Assembly (NCBI RefSeq): GCF_009909145.1 | Contig: NZ_JAAAPJ010000019.1 | Span: forward strand, 62,001-126,000 | Direction: 5' to 3' | DNA from: Corallococcus silvisoli | GTDB lineage: Bacteria; Myxococcota; Myxococcia; Myxococcales; Myxococcaceae | DNA: 64,000 bases | In this document: positions 1 through 10,292 of the stretch, piece by piece | How the letters are laid out: each line of letters opens with the position of its first letter | Position numbering within the stretch: the first letter of the stretch is position 1 | Translations under genes and position numbers: made by a program | The notes under the pieces: generated by a model | Database searches by the model: none | What the model was told of the DNA's origin: nothing | The model's input: the letters and a program-made list of their open reading frames with translations, nothing else

Positions 1-464
1 CCACGTATGAAGTGGTCGACATCCAGGACTTCCAGCTGCCGCTGCTGGACGAACCGGCCCCCCCGTCGATGGGCAAGTACACGCAGGCGCACACCCAGAA
101 GTGGGCCGCGACCGTCGCCGGGTATGACGCGTACGTCTTCGTCACGCCCGAGTACAACCACGGCACGTCCGGCGCGCTGAAGAACGCGCTCGATTTCGTC
201 TACGGCGAATGGAACAACAAGGCTGCGGGCTTCGTGGGCTACGGCAGCGCGGGCGGTGTGCGCGCGGTGGAGCAGCTGCGCCTCGTCGCCGCGGAGCTCC
301 AGCTCGCCACGGTGCGCGCGCAGGTGCAGCTGTTCCTCTCCACCGACTTCGAGCACTACACCATCTTCAAGCCGGACCCGGCCAAGGAGAAGTCGGTGAA
401 CACGCTGCTGGATCAGGTCGTCGCCTGGGGCACCGCGCTGCGGACGGTGCGCGTGAAGCCGTAG
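1..464 (+). CDS. NADPH-dependent FMN reductase (5' end outside window)
   Basis: The frame is open from base 3, so the N-terminus lies before the window; about 153 residues remain. The motif TPEYNHGTSGALKNALDF is the family signature of NADPH-dependent FMN/azobenzene reductases (flavodoxin-like fold), followed by a GxxGGVRAVEQLR segment that contacts flavin phosphate. The protein would reduce flavin or quinone-like substrates in the cytoplasm using NAD(P)H. It ends 3 bases before the stop of the convergent XRE regulator gene. The substrate cannot be told from sequence. Confidence 0.85.
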   Translation, partial: TYEVVDIQDFQLPLLDEPAPPSMGKYTQAHTQKWAATVAGYDAYVFVTPEYNHGTSGALKNALDFVYGEWNNKAAGFVGYGSAGGVRAVEQLRLVAAELQLATVRAQVQLFLSTDFEHYTIFKPDPAKEKSVNTLLDQVVAWGTALRTVRVKP

Positions 465-467
465 CCC

Positions 468-1286
468 TCAGGTGTCCTGGCGGGCCCGCTCCGAGGCGGC
501 CCGCCGCAGCACCTCCGCCGTGTCGGGATCCGCCGGGAAGAACGACTCGATGGCCAGCTCCGCGAGCGTGATGTCCACGGGCGTGCCGAACACAGTGGTG
601 GTGCTGAACAGGGACAGCCGCCCCAGCGACGTACGCACGCGCAGGGGCACCACCACGCCCGCGAAGTCGCGGGCCTTCGCGTCGCCAGGGGCCTCCGGCA
701 CCGGGTAGCCGCGCAGCTCCTCCAGGAGCGCCGCGAGCGTGGCGTCCGCGGTGATGTCCACCTGCCGGTGCAGCCGCATGAGGACGTGGTCGCGCCACTG
801 CCGCAGGTTCTCGATGCGCGGCGCGAGGCCGGAGGGGTGCAGGCTCAGGCGCAGGACGTTGACCGGCGGCTGGAGCATCTCCGGGGCCACGTCCGCCAGG
901 AGCGCGCCCACCGCGCGGTTCGCGGTGACGAGCGTCCAGTGCCGGTCCACCGCGAGCGCCGGGTACGGCTCATGGCCCGCGAGAACCAGCTCCACGGCCT
1001 CGCGCGTGGCGCGCAGCGCGGGATCATCCAGGGGGCGCTCGGCGAAGACGGGCGCGAAGCCCGCCGCCACCAGGAGGCCGTTGCGATCTCTCAGGGGCAC
1101 GTCCAGCTCCTCCGCCAGGTGGAGCAGCATCTCCCGGCTGGGCTGGGAGCGGCCGGTCTCCAGGAAGCTGACGTGACGGGTGGAGACCTCCGCGCGCAAG
1201 GCGAGGTCCATCTGGCTCAAGCCCCGCCGCTGCCGCCAGCCGCGCAGCAGCTCTCCCACGGGACGGCTCTGCTGAAGGCTCGTCAT
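468..1286 (-). CDS. XRE-family regulator with MmyB-like ligand-binding domain
   Basis: A 272-residue protein. Residues about 13-67 form a lambda-repressor-like helix-turn-helix (LRGWRQRRGLSQMDLALRAE, then an STRHVSFLETGRSQPS recognition region). The C-terminal 170 residues match the MmyB-like transcription-regulator ligand-binding domain, including the segments YPALAVDRHWTLVTANRAV and NVLRLSLHPSGLAP. Such regulators often sit next to oxidoreductase genes they control; here the neighbour is the convergent FMN reductase. The ligand is unknown. The family call is firm, the regulatory target is inference. Confidence 0.88.
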   Translation of the reverse strand: MTSLQQSRPVGELLRGWRQRRGLSQMDLALRAEVSTRHVSFLETGRSQPSREMLLHLAEELDVPLRDRNGLLVAAGFAPVFAERPLDDPALRATREAVELVLAGHEPYPALAVDRHWTLVTANRAVGALLADVAPEMLQPPVNVLRLSLHPSGLAPRIENLRQWRDHVLMRLHRQVDITADATLAALLEELRGYPVPEAPGDAKARDFAGVVVPLRVRTSLGRLSLFSTTTVFGTPVDITLAELAIESFFPADPDTAEVLRRAASERARQDT

Positions 1287-1435
1287 GGCGGTGAAGATAG
1301 GGGGCCCACGTCAGCGCTTCCATTCCCTCGGAGGTAATCGACAGCGCGCGGGCCGGCTCGCATCTTGACGCTCAGCGACGGACGGCCTCGCGGCCCACTC
1401 CGCCGTCTCCACCTCTTCGCGAAGGAACGCGTGCC

Positions 1436-1843
1436 ATGAGCCACAAGAACATGTCGGGAAGCCTGTTGCGCCGTGCGCTGCTGCTGGATGGTGTCGCCAG
1501 CGGGGCCATGGGCCTGTTGATGGCGGTGGCCGCGGGCCCCATGGGTCCGCTGCTGGGCCTGGAGCCAGGGCTGCTGCGCGCGGCGGGGCTGGGGTTGATT
1601 CCCTTCGCCCTGATGCTCGGGTTCCTCGCGTCGCGGGCCACCCTGCCCGCCTGGCCGGTGTGGTTCGTGGTCGCCGTGAACGCGCTGTGGGTCGTGGACA
1701 GCGTGCTGCTGATCACCCACGGCCCGACGGCGCCGACGGGGCTCGGGGTGCTGTTCGTCACGGCCCAGGCGCTGGCGGTCGCGGCGTTCGCGGCGCTGGA
1801 GTACGCGGGGCTGCGGCGCGGCGACACCGCGGCCCTGGCCTGA
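1436..1843 (+). CDS. Small four-helix membrane protein, unknown function
   Basis: 135 residues with about four hydrophobic segments (roughly 12-32, 44-62, 72-92 and 100-122), a short basic N-terminus and few charged residues elsewhere, so an inner-membrane protein. I do not recognise a named family. ATG at 1436 was chosen because the coding pattern begins there. It is divergent from the XRE regulator gene and convergent with the LysR gene, so it is probably transcribed alone. Confidence 0.7.
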   Translation: MSHKNMSGSLLRRALLLDGVASGAMGLLMAVAAGPMGPLLGLEPGLLRAAGLGLIPFALMLGFLASRATLPAWPVWFVVAVNALWVVDSVLLITHGPTAPTGLGVLFVTAQALAVAAFAALEYAGLRRGDTAALA

Positions 1844-1850
1844 GCGGGCT

Positions 1851-1895
1851 CAGGGGCCGCGCGGTGGCGCCCCACGTCGCGCCGCGCGGGCCCTG
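1851..1895. terminator. Strong GC hairpin between convergent genes
   Basis: The arms at 1851-1864 and 1882-1895 pair at 13 of 14 positions with one G-G mismatch. The hairpin sits between the convergent stops of the small membrane protein and the LysR gene, so it may stop transcription from both sides. There is no T tract, as is common in very GC-rich genomes. Confidence 0.5.
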
Positions 1896-1897
1896 CG

Positions 1898-2800
1898 TCA
1901 GCCCATGCCCACTTCGCTGAAGTAGTCCAGGAACGCTCGGATGCGCGCCGGGAGGTGCTTCGCGGGATCGAGGAACACCGCGTGGAAGACCACGGTGTCC
2001 CCCGGATTGCGATCCTCCAGCACCGCGACGAGCCGCCCCGCCTTGACGTCCTCGCGCACCTGGAAGGCCGCGATTCGCGCGAGGCCTGCCCCCGCGAGCG
2101 CCAGGGTCCGCAGCGCTTCGCCGTCGCTGGCCGACAGCGTGCCGGAGGTGGGCACGCTCACCCCGGCGCCCCGTTCGACGAGCGGCCACTGCTCGAGGGC
2201 GGGCGTGTGGCTGGCCGCGATGCGGGTGTGTCGTTGCAGGTCGGCCACCGTCTTCGGCGTGCCCACGCGCTTCAGGTAGGCCGGCGCGCCGATGATGATC
2301 TTGCGCGTCTCCCCCAGCCTGCGCGCGATGAGGTTGGAGGACTTGAGCGGGCCCGCGCGGATGGCCACGTCCGCGCGCTCCTCGAGCAGATCCACCACCT
2401 GATCCGTGAGCCCGATGTCCAGGCTGATGCCCGGGAAGCGTTCGCGGAACGCCGGCACGTGGGGCAGCAGGAAGTGCGTGCCATAGGGGACGTTGGTGTT
2501 GACGCGCACGCGGCCTGAAGGCGCGTCGTGCGAGGTGACACCGCGCTCGGCGGACTCCAGTTCCGCGAGCACCTGGACGCTGCGCTCGTAGAAGACACAG
2601 CCTTCGGCGGTGAGCTGGAAGCCCCGGGTGTTGCGGTGGACGAGCCGCGCCCCCAGGCGGGCTTCCAACCGGGCGACGAGCTTGCTGACCGCCGACGGCG
2701 TCATCCGCAGCGTGCGCGCCGCCGCGGAGAACCCTTCCTGCTCGACGACCCGGACGAAGACTTCCATCTCTCCGGAGCGATTGATTTCCAGACGCGCCAT
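1898..2800 (-). CDS. LysR-family transcriptional regulator
   Basis: 300 residues, the usual length. The N-terminal winged helix-turn-helix (about 10-68) contains FVRVVEQEGFSAAARTLRMT and PSAVSKLVARLEARLGARL. The rest is the periplasmic-binding-like effector domain. The gene is divergent from the PRISE-like reductase gene with 116 bases between the starts, the classic layout of a LysR regulator and its target. The LysR subgroup resembles those next to quinone or dehydrogenase genes. The effector is unknown. Confidence 0.93.
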   Translation of the reverse strand: MARLEINRSGEMEVFVRVVEQEGFSAAARTLRMTPSAVSKLVARLEARLGARLVHRNTRGFQLTAEGCVFYERSVQVLAELESAERGVTSHDAPSGRVRVNTNVPYGTHFLLPHVPAFRERFPGISLDIGLTDQVVDLLEERADVAIRAGPLKSSNLIARRLGETRKIIIGAPAYLKRVGTPKTVADLQRHTRIAASHTPALEQWPLVERGAGVSVPTSGTLSASDGEALRTLALAGAGLARIAAFQVREDVKAGRLVAVLEDRNPGDTVVFHAVFLDPAKHLPARIRAFLDYFSEVGMG

Positions 2801-2916
2801 TGAATTGAACTCACAAGTCCTGTGCCTGGCGGTGCCCTACCCCGCGTCATGGCACGCGAATACTAGACCTCTCGCGGACCCGAGACCGTCCCGTCCCGAG
2901 CCGCACGGAGGACACC
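2801..2916. promoter_or_regulatory. Divergent promoter region, LysR / PRISE-like reductase
   Basis: This 116-base gap separates two divergent starts and is locally less GC-rich just before the LysR start (2799-2816, with TTGAATTGAACTC). It should hold both promoters and the LysR operator. A GGAGGACACC ribosome site lies just before 2917. No unambiguous -35/-10 pair was identified. Confidence 0.45.
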
Positions 2917-3975
2917 ATGAACCCCCCCAAGAATGTGGCCCTGGTCGTCGGGGCCAACGGAATCGCCGGACTCAACCTCATCGCCCACCTGGAGACACTC
3001 GAAGGGTGGGAGGTCATCGGACTGTCGCGCCGGGGAGGCGAAGCCCGGGAGCGCGTGCGCTTCATCTCGGTGGACCTGCTCGACGCGGAGGACAGCCGAA
3101 GGAAGCTGGGCGGGCTGACGCAGGTGACCCACATCTTTTATGCCGCGTACCAGGACCGGCCGACACCCGTGGAGTTGGTGGCGCCCAACGTCGCCATGCT
3201 CGTCAACGTGGTGAACGCGGTGGAGCCCATCGCCAAGGGGCTCCAGCACATCAGCCTGATGCAGGGCTACAAGGTCTATGGCGCGCACCTGGGCCCGTTC
3301 AAGACGCCCGCCCGGGAGACGGATGCGCATCACATGCCCCCCGAGTTCAACGTGGAGCAGCAGGACTTCCTGGAGCGCCTTCAGAAGGGCAAGGCGTGGA
3401 CCTGGTCCGCGATCCGCCCCTCCGTCGTGGTCGGCTACGCGATGGGCACGCCGATGAACGCGGCGCTGGCCATCGGGATATACGCCTCCATGTCGAAGGA
3501 GCTGGGACTCCCGCTGCGCTTCCCCGGGCCGCCGGCCGCCTACGACATCCTCCTGGACGTCACCGACGCCCGGCTGCTGGCGCGCGCCACCTTCTGGGCG
3601 GCGACGAACCCCAAGAGCGCCAACCAGGCCTTCAACATCAACAACGGCGACCAGTTCCGCTGGAGCGAGATGTGGCCGAAGATCGCCCGCATGTTCGACA
3701 TGGAGGTCGCGCCGCCCCTGCCCCTGTCACTGGTCGACGTGATGGCGGACAAGGGACCGCTCTGGGACACGATGGTGGCGAAGCACGGGCTCGCGCGAAA
3801 CGCGTACGCGGACATCAACCCGTGGCGCCATGCCCACGGGGTGTTCTCCACGAACTTCGACTTCCTCGCGGACACCACCAAGGCGCGGCGGTTCGGGTTC
3901 CAGGAGCACATCGAGTCGGAGGTGATGTTCCGCGAGATCTTCGCGGACTATCGCCGCCTCAAGGTCATCCCCTGA
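2917..3975 (+). CDS. SDR reductase of the PRISE (progesterone 5-beta-reductase-like) type
   Basis: 352 residues. The N-terminal Rossmann motif is GANGIAGLNLIAHLE, followed by GLSRRGG, which suits NADPH binding. The segment GYKVYGAHLGPFKTPARE is the diagnostic PRISE form of the SDR active site: the catalytic Tyr lies in an atypical motif and there is no YxxxK. Known PRISE enzymes reduce activated C=C bonds of enones. The ATG follows a good GGAGG site. Divergent transcription from the LysR gene suggests control by it. The substrate cannot be predicted. Confidence 0.85.
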   Translation: MNPPKNVALVVGANGIAGLNLIAHLETLEGWEVIGLSRRGGEARERVRFISVDLLDAEDSRRKLGGLTQVTHIFYAAYQDRPTPVELVAPNVAMLVNVVNAVEPIAKGLQHISLMQGYKVYGAHLGPFKTPARETDAHHMPPEFNVEQQDFLERLQKGKAWTWSAIRPSVVVGYAMGTPMNAALAIGIYASMSKELGLPLRFPGPPAAYDILLDVTDARLLARATFWAATNPKSANQAFNINNGDQFRWSEMWPKIARMFDMEVAPPLPLSLVDVMADKGPLWDTMVAKHGLARNAYADINPWRHAHGVFSTNFDFLADTTKARRFGFQEHIESEVMFREIFADYRRLKVIP

Positions 3976-4003
3976 GCGCTTGCGTGTAGCAGCGAGGAGC
4001 TGC

Positions 4004-5221
4004 TCAGCCGCGCGGTGGCACCAGCAGCAGCGACAGGATCTCCGCCGCCACCGCGCGCTTGCTGCCCTCCAGCATCCGGTCCGCCCCCGAGCGCGTGAGC
4101 ACCGTCACGCGGTTCGTGTCCGTGCCGAACCCCGCGCCCTCGGCGGTGACGTCGTTGGCGACGATGGCGTCCAGGCCCTTGCGCTCCAGCTTCTCGCGCG
4201 CGTGCTCCACCACCCGCTCCGTCTCCGCCGCGAAGCCCACCAGCACCGGGCGCTTCGCCCTGCCCGCCACCTTGCGCGACGCCTCCAGCAGCACGTCCGG
4301 CGTGCGCACCAGACGCAGGTTCTCCGGGCCCTCGCCCTTCTTCACCTTCTGCGGGGCCCGCGTCTCCGGACGCCAGTCGCTCACCGCCGCCGTGGCGATG
4401 AACGCGTCCGCGGACTCCACGCGCGCCAGCACCTCGCGCGCCATGTCCTCCGCGCTCACCACGTCCACCACCTCCAGGCCCGTGCGGTCCACCGGGCCCA
4501 CCGGCCCCAGCACCACCGTCACCGTGGCCCCCAGCGCCCGGGCCTCGTGCGCGAGCGCCAGGCCCATCTTCCCCGTGGACGGGTTGGAGATGAACCGCAC
4601 CGAATCCAGGTACTCGCGCGTGGGGCCCGCCGTCACCAGCACCTGCTTGCCGCTGAGTGGACCGCCGCCCAGCCGCGCCGCCACCGCGGACACGATGGCG
4701 CCCACGTCCGCCAGCCGGCCCGAACCCACGTCGCCGCACGCCAGCATCCCCGCGCCCGGCCCCACCGTCGTGAAGCGCGGATCCGCCACCAGCGACGCGA
4801 CGTTCTCCTGCGTCCGGGCGTTCTCCCACATCGCCACGTTCATCGCGGGCGCCAGCACCACCGCGCCCTTGAAGGCGAGCAGCGACGTCGTCACCGCGTC
4901 CCCGCCCAAGCCCGCGCGAATCTTCGCGAGCAGGTCCGCCGTCGCCGGGGCCACCACGTAGGCCTCTCCCCAGCGGGCGAGGTCCAGGTGGCCGAAGTTT
5001 CCCTCTTGCGCCGGGTCGAAGTAGTCCGTGAGCGGGGGATGCCCCACGAGCGCCTGGAAGGTGAGCGGGGTGACGAACTGGCGCGCGGCCTCCGTCATGG
5101 CCACCCGCACCTCCGCGCCCGCGCGCCCCAGCTCACGCACCAGCTCGCAGGCCTTGTACGCCGCGATGCCGCCACCCACGCCGACGATGATCCGGCGACC
5201 CTTCAATGCCGATGCGTCCAT
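4004..5221 (-). CDS. coaBC: Bifunctional phosphopantothenoylcysteine decarboxylase / phosphopantothenate-cysteine ligase
   Basis: 405 residues, normal for CoaBC (Dfp). The CoaC flavoprotein half (about 1-180) shows GGGIAAYKACELVRELGRAG, the catalytic His in GHLDLARW, the PAMNVAMW motif and the lid Cys in MLACGDVGSGRL. The CoaB half (about 188-400) starts with VLVTAGPTREYLDSVRFISN and contains NPSTGKMG and the AAVSDWRP segment. It performs two successive steps of coenzyme A synthesis in the cytoplasm. The convergent gene on its left ends 28 bases away. Confidence 0.96.
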   Translation of the reverse strand: MDASALKGRRIIVGVGGGIAAYKACELVRELGRAGAEVRVAMTEAARQFVTPLTFQALVGHPPLTDYFDPAQEGNFGHLDLARWGEAYVVAPATADLLAKIRAGLGGDAVTTSLLAFKGAVVLAPAMNVAMWENARTQENVASLVADPRFTTVGPGAGMLACGDVGSGRLADVGAIVSAVAARLGGGPLSGKQVLVTAGPTREYLDSVRFISNPSTGKMGLALAHEARALGATVTVVLGPVGPVDRTGLEVVDVVSAEDMAREVLARVESADAFIATAAVSDWRPETRAPQKVKKGEGPENLRLVRTPDVLLEASRKVAGRAKRPVLVGFAAETERVVEHAREKLERKGLDAIVANDVTAEGAGFGTDTNRVTVLTRSGADRMLEGSKRAVAAEILSLLLVPPRG

Positions 5222-5261
5222 GCGGCTTCATTACGCGCCAGCCCGTCCGGTCGCAACACGA

Positions 5262-8240
5262 CTACCGCAGGGACACCTCGCCCTGGGAGGGCACCTCCAC
5301 CGCGCGCACCACCGGGCCCGCCCCCGGCGTCTCCACGTGGAAGGAGCCCCACACCAGCGTGTAGCGACCCGGCCTCAGGCCCTGCACCACCACCCGCTCC
5401 GTCATCGGCTGGTAGACGAGCTGCGCGTAGCGCGAGCGCAACAGCTCCGCGGGAGGGTTCCCCACCGCTCCCACGTCGCCCGGCACCACCCACAGCGCCT
5501 TGCCCCGCTCCGGCTGGAGCAGCACCGTGAGCGACCCCGTGCCCGGCACCGGCCCCAGGTCCAGCGTCATGTCCGCGCCCGCCACCTGCACCACCACCGC
5601 CGGCTCGCCCACGCCCCCGCGCCCGCCCACCACGAAGCGGTAGCTGCCCGGCGACAGGTCCGCGCTGTAGCGGCCGTCCGCGCCCGTGATGAGCGACACG
5701 GTCTCGCTGCGGTCCGCGTTGAGTCCATCCACCTGGGACCCCGCCGCGGGCCGCCCGTCCGACAGGTACACCCGGCCCGTCAGGTGCGTCGCGGGCTTGA
5801 GCGTCAACTCCACCGGCGCCGTGCTCCCCCGCGGCACCTCCTGCGTGCCGCTCACCTTGCCCTTGCGCGCGGACACGGTGAAGCGCGGCACGAAGGGCGG
5901 ACTCGCCAGCGTGAAGCGGCCGTCCGGCCCCGAGAGCACCGACCCGTCACACACGTCGCACGTCACCACCGCGTCCGCCACCGCGCCGCCCGACGCATCC
6001 CGCACCTGACCGGACACCGATGGCGCCTTCACCAACACCACGTCGCCCATGTCCGGCGTCTTCGACGGGCGGTCCACCACCTGGGGCTCGTAGCCCGGCG
6101 CGTCCACCGCGACGATGAGCCGGTCCCCCGCCGTGGACAGCGGCAGCTCGAACCGCCCGTCCTGGCTGTTCACGTCGTGCTCGTCCACGCGGAAGCGGCG
6201 CACCGGCTGGCCGGAGTCGTCCACCACGCGGCCCCGGAACGTCGTGCGCCGGCGCATCTTCACCTGCACCGGCGGGCCGCCCGGCTTGCCCTGCGGCCGC
6301 TCCATCGCCTCGTAGCCGGTGTGCCGTGCCTCCACCACGTAGGTGCGGTCCGGCCGCAGCGCGCGGAACTCGAAGTGACCGCTCGAGTCCGACTGCACCG
6401 GCTCCGCCACGCGCGGCATCACGCTCATCGCCGCGCCCACCACCGGCTGACCGTCCTCGTCCACCACGTCGCCCGCCAGCTGCGCGCCGGGCTCCAGCGT
6501 CACCGCCACCTGCTGCGTGGCGCCGTCCTGCATCGTCACGGAGCGGGGCGTCGACTGCAGGTACTCCGGATGCGACGCCATCAGTTGGTACGTGCCCGGC
6601 GGCAGCCCGCGCATGGGCACGACGCCGTCCGGGCCAGAGGGACGGTCGCTGCGGAAGATGTTCTCCGGGTCCGCCCACATCACCACGTCCGCGCCCTCCA
6701 CCCGCCGGCCGCCGCTGGACACCGTCACGTCCACGCCCGCCTTCGCCTCCAGCGACAGCGTCACGTCCGTCGCGGGCGCCGTCACCTGCACGCTGCCGCC
6801 GCCCCACTCGGAGTGGTGCGCGTGGAGCGTGTAGAGGCCCGCCATGGGCACCTGCGCCGCGAAGCGGCCGTCCTCGCCCGCGTGGGTCACCTCGCCGGTG
6901 GGCTGCACCAGGATGGACACGTTCGACGCGGGCCGGCCGTACTCGTCGATGACCTGCCCGGTGATGAGCAGGGCCTTCGCCAGCTCCAGCTCCAGCGGCG
7001 TCTCCCCCTGCGCCACGCGCGCGGGAAGCTGCGCCGTGGTGAAGCCCTCCGCCTGCCCCTCCAGCACGTACTCGCCCGGCGCCAGCGGCCCCAGCTCCGC
7101 CAGCGCCCCGGTGGGCACCGCGTCGCGGCGGATGAGGTCGCCCGCCACCGTGCGCAGCAGGAGCTGCGGGTTCGGAACGGGCTGCCCCTCCTCGTCCACC
7201 ACCGTGACGAGCAGCCGGCCCGCGGCCTCCAGCTCCAGCGTCACCTGCGTCACCCGCTGCGACAGCGTGAGCATCTGGGGCGCGGATCCGAAGCCCGGCG
7301 CCTCCGCCGTCACCACCACCTCGTCCGGATACAGGCCGTTGAAGCGCACGGGCGCCCCCTGTGCCTCCGTGTGCTCCTCGCGAGTCAGGTGGTCGCCCCG
7401 CAGCCGCACCGTCGCCGCCGCGGGCGCCCCGTCGCGCGTCACGCGCACCTCCAGCGTGCGCGACGGCGTCAGCTTCAGGCGCAAGGGCTGCGAGTCCGCC
7501 TCCACCTGCTGCGCCACCGCGGGCTGGAAGCCCTCCGCGTCCGCGAGCACGTAGAAGGGGCCTTCGCCCAGGCCCGACAGGGTGAAGGCCCCGCCCGCCC
7601 CCACCACCGCCTCGAAGGGCAGCGGCACCTTGCGCGACACCGCGCGCACCCGCGCCCCAGGCCTCGGCTGGCCGGAGTCATCCACCACCGTGCCGGTGAT
7701 GCTCCGCAGCGGCGGCAGGTACAGGTCCACCGGCTCTCCCGGCGCGGCCCGCGTCCGGAGCGCCACGCCCAGCCCCTCCGCCTTCGCCCAGACGGAGAAG
7801 GACACGCCCGACAGGTGCTCGAAGCGGAACCTCCCCTGCGCGTCGGTGCGCACCGTGGCGCGCGGCGTGAGGAAGCCCTGCTGCTGTTCGAAGAAGGCCC
7901 GCGTGTGCAGCGCCGTCTCATGCGCGGTGCAGGCCAGCAGCGCCTGCCCGCATTCATCGCACCGCACGTCCGCCAGCGTCCGCTCCGCCGTGGCCGCGAG
8001 CGACACCTCCGCGTCCGCCACCGGCTTGCCACCGCCGTCCAGCACGCGCCCGGTGAGCGTCAGCCCCTCCTGCGACCCCGACGAGACCGCCACCGCGTTG
8101 AACGCGGGCATCCCCTGGCGGATGGAGTTGGCGGGAACGGGCGACACGGAGCGCGCGGACGCAGCGCCCCACCGGGGCCCCCACACGATGGCGGCGAGCG
8201 CCACCACGGCGGCCACTCCGATGACGAGCCATTTGCGCAT
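5262..8240 (-). CDS. Secreted or anchored protein of tandem carboxypeptidase-regulatory (Ig-like) repeats
   Basis: 992 residues from the ATG at 8240, where a basic start and a hydrophobic segment (about 3-20) form a signal anchor; an in-frame start 33 codons upstream would bury this segment. At least eight repeats follow, each starting like GRVLDGGGKPVADAEV, GTVVDDSGQPRPGARV, GQVIDEYGRPASNV, GDVVDEDGQPVVGA or GRVVDDSGQPVRRF. These are the beta-sandwich units found in surface proteins and TonB-linked receptors. There are two Cys pairs (CDECG near residue 95, CDVCDG later). It is probably an envelope or extracellular binding protein; no enzyme motif is visible. Confidence 0.82.
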   Translation of the reverse strand: MRKWLVIGVAAVVALAAIVWGPRWGAASARSVSPVPANSIRQGMPAFNAVAVSSGSQEGLTLTGRVLDGGGKPVADAEVSLAATAERTLADVRCDECGQALLACTAHETALHTRAFFEQQQGFLTPRATVRTDAQGRFRFEHLSGVSFSVWAKAEGLGVALRTRAAPGEPVDLYLPPLRSITGTVVDDSGQPRPGARVRAVSRKVPLPFEAVVGAGGAFTLSGLGEGPFYVLADAEGFQPAVAQQVEADSQPLRLKLTPSRTLEVRVTRDGAPAAATVRLRGDHLTREEHTEAQGAPVRFNGLYPDEVVVTAEAPGFGSAPQMLTLSQRVTQVTLELEAAGRLLVTVVDEEGQPVPNPQLLLRTVAGDLIRRDAVPTGALAELGPLAPGEYVLEGQAEGFTTAQLPARVAQGETPLELELAKALLITGQVIDEYGRPASNVSILVQPTGEVTHAGEDGRFAAQVPMAGLYTLHAHHSEWGGGSVQVTAPATDVTLSLEAKAGVDVTVSSGGRRVEGADVVMWADPENIFRSDRPSGPDGVVPMRGLPPGTYQLMASHPEYLQSTPRSVTMQDGATQQVAVTLEPGAQLAGDVVDEDGQPVVGAAMSVMPRVAEPVQSDSSGHFEFRALRPDRTYVVEARHTGYEAMERPQGKPGGPPVQVKMRRRTTFRGRVVDDSGQPVRRFRVDEHDVNSQDGRFELPLSTAGDRLIVAVDAPGYEPQVVDRPSKTPDMGDVVLVKAPSVSGQVRDASGGAVADAVVTCDVCDGSVLSGPDGRFTLASPPFVPRFTVSARKGKVSGTQEVPRGSTAPVELTLKPATHLTGRVYLSDGRPAAGSQVDGLNADRSETVSLITGADGRYSADLSPGSYRFVVGGRGGVGEPAVVVQVAGADMTLDLGPVPGTGSLTVLLQPERGKALWVVPGDVGAVGNPPAELLRSRYAQLVYQPMTERVVVQGLRPGRYTLVWGSFHVETPGAGPVVRAVEVPSQGEVSLR

Positions 8241-8351
8241 GCGGATGCGGGGGGAAACCCTACTCCCCGGCCGGCCCCCCAACGACGGTTTCCCCCGGGA
8301 AATTCCGGAGCGTCCTGTTGAGGACGCCCCAGCGGACACCGGGGGTCCCGC

Positions 8352-9644
<1,293 letters not shown>

Positions 9645-9701
9645 CCGTGCCTAGAGGGTGACTCCGCACGTTACGCAGGCCGCCGAAGACGTGGCAAGGC
9701 T

Positions 9702-10214
9702 TCAGGGTTGCAGTCGCACCGCCAGCAGGCGCGCGAAGCCGCCTGCCGTGTAGAAGCTGACCTCCACCTGCCCGAAGCGCAGCCGCATCCCCTCCCCCAC
9801 CGGCGTGGGTTTGCGGGGCAACAGCCGTCCTCCGGCCGCGTACGAACCGTTCTTCGACCCCGCATCTGTCAGTACAAAACCGGTATCCCCGGCGTCCCGC
9901 GAAAACCACGCGTGAAACCGGGACACACTGCCATCATCCAGGACGACGTCGTTGTTGCCGGTGCGCCCCACGGTGATGCCCCGGCCAAAGGCATTGCCCG
10001 TGGACTTGACGAGCGGGAAGACGATGGGTTCGTCCTGACCGAGCGTCGGCGGCCCCGCGTTCGTCACGGTGCGCAGCGGGTAGTCCTCCTGGTCGGAGGA
10101 GGGAGCCGAGCCCAGGGCGGGCATGAACAGGAGGATGCCGGCGGGGAGCCCCCGCTCGAACTCCTCTCGGTTGCGCAGGTAACGCGCGACGTGGGCACTG
10201 AGCAGCTCTGCCAT
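9702..10214 (-). CDS. FHA domain protein
   Basis: 170 residues. The FHA domain occupies about 75-165: GITVGRTGNNDVVLDDGSVS gives the conserved GR, then SRFHAWF supplies the Ser/His pair and DAGSKNGSYAAGG the loop Asn of phosphothreonine binding. The N-terminal 70 residues are unassigned. It lies 57 bases upstream of the PP2C-cNMP gene in the same direction, so the two probably form a phospho-signalling operon in the cytoplasm. Confidence 0.88.
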   Translation of the reverse strand: MAELLSAHVARYLRNREEFERGLPAGILLFMPALGSAPSSDQEDYPLRTVTNAGPPTLGQDEPIVFPLVKSTGNAFGRGITVGRTGNNDVVLDDGSVSRFHAWFSRDAGDTGFVLTDAGSKNGSYAAGGRLLPRKPTPVGEGMRLRFGQVEVSFYTAGGFARLLAVRLQP

Positions 10215-10292
10215 GGACGTGAAGGGGGACGCGGCATCCGGCGCCCATACCGGGCGGCCGGTCCGCGCTCGCTCACGGAGTGTACCCGGTCC

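Noticed and set aside
5028..8321. A long open frame antisense to the Ig-like repeat protein
   Set aside because: Same codon-bias artefact; the product is Arg/His-rich low-complexity sequence with no domains.
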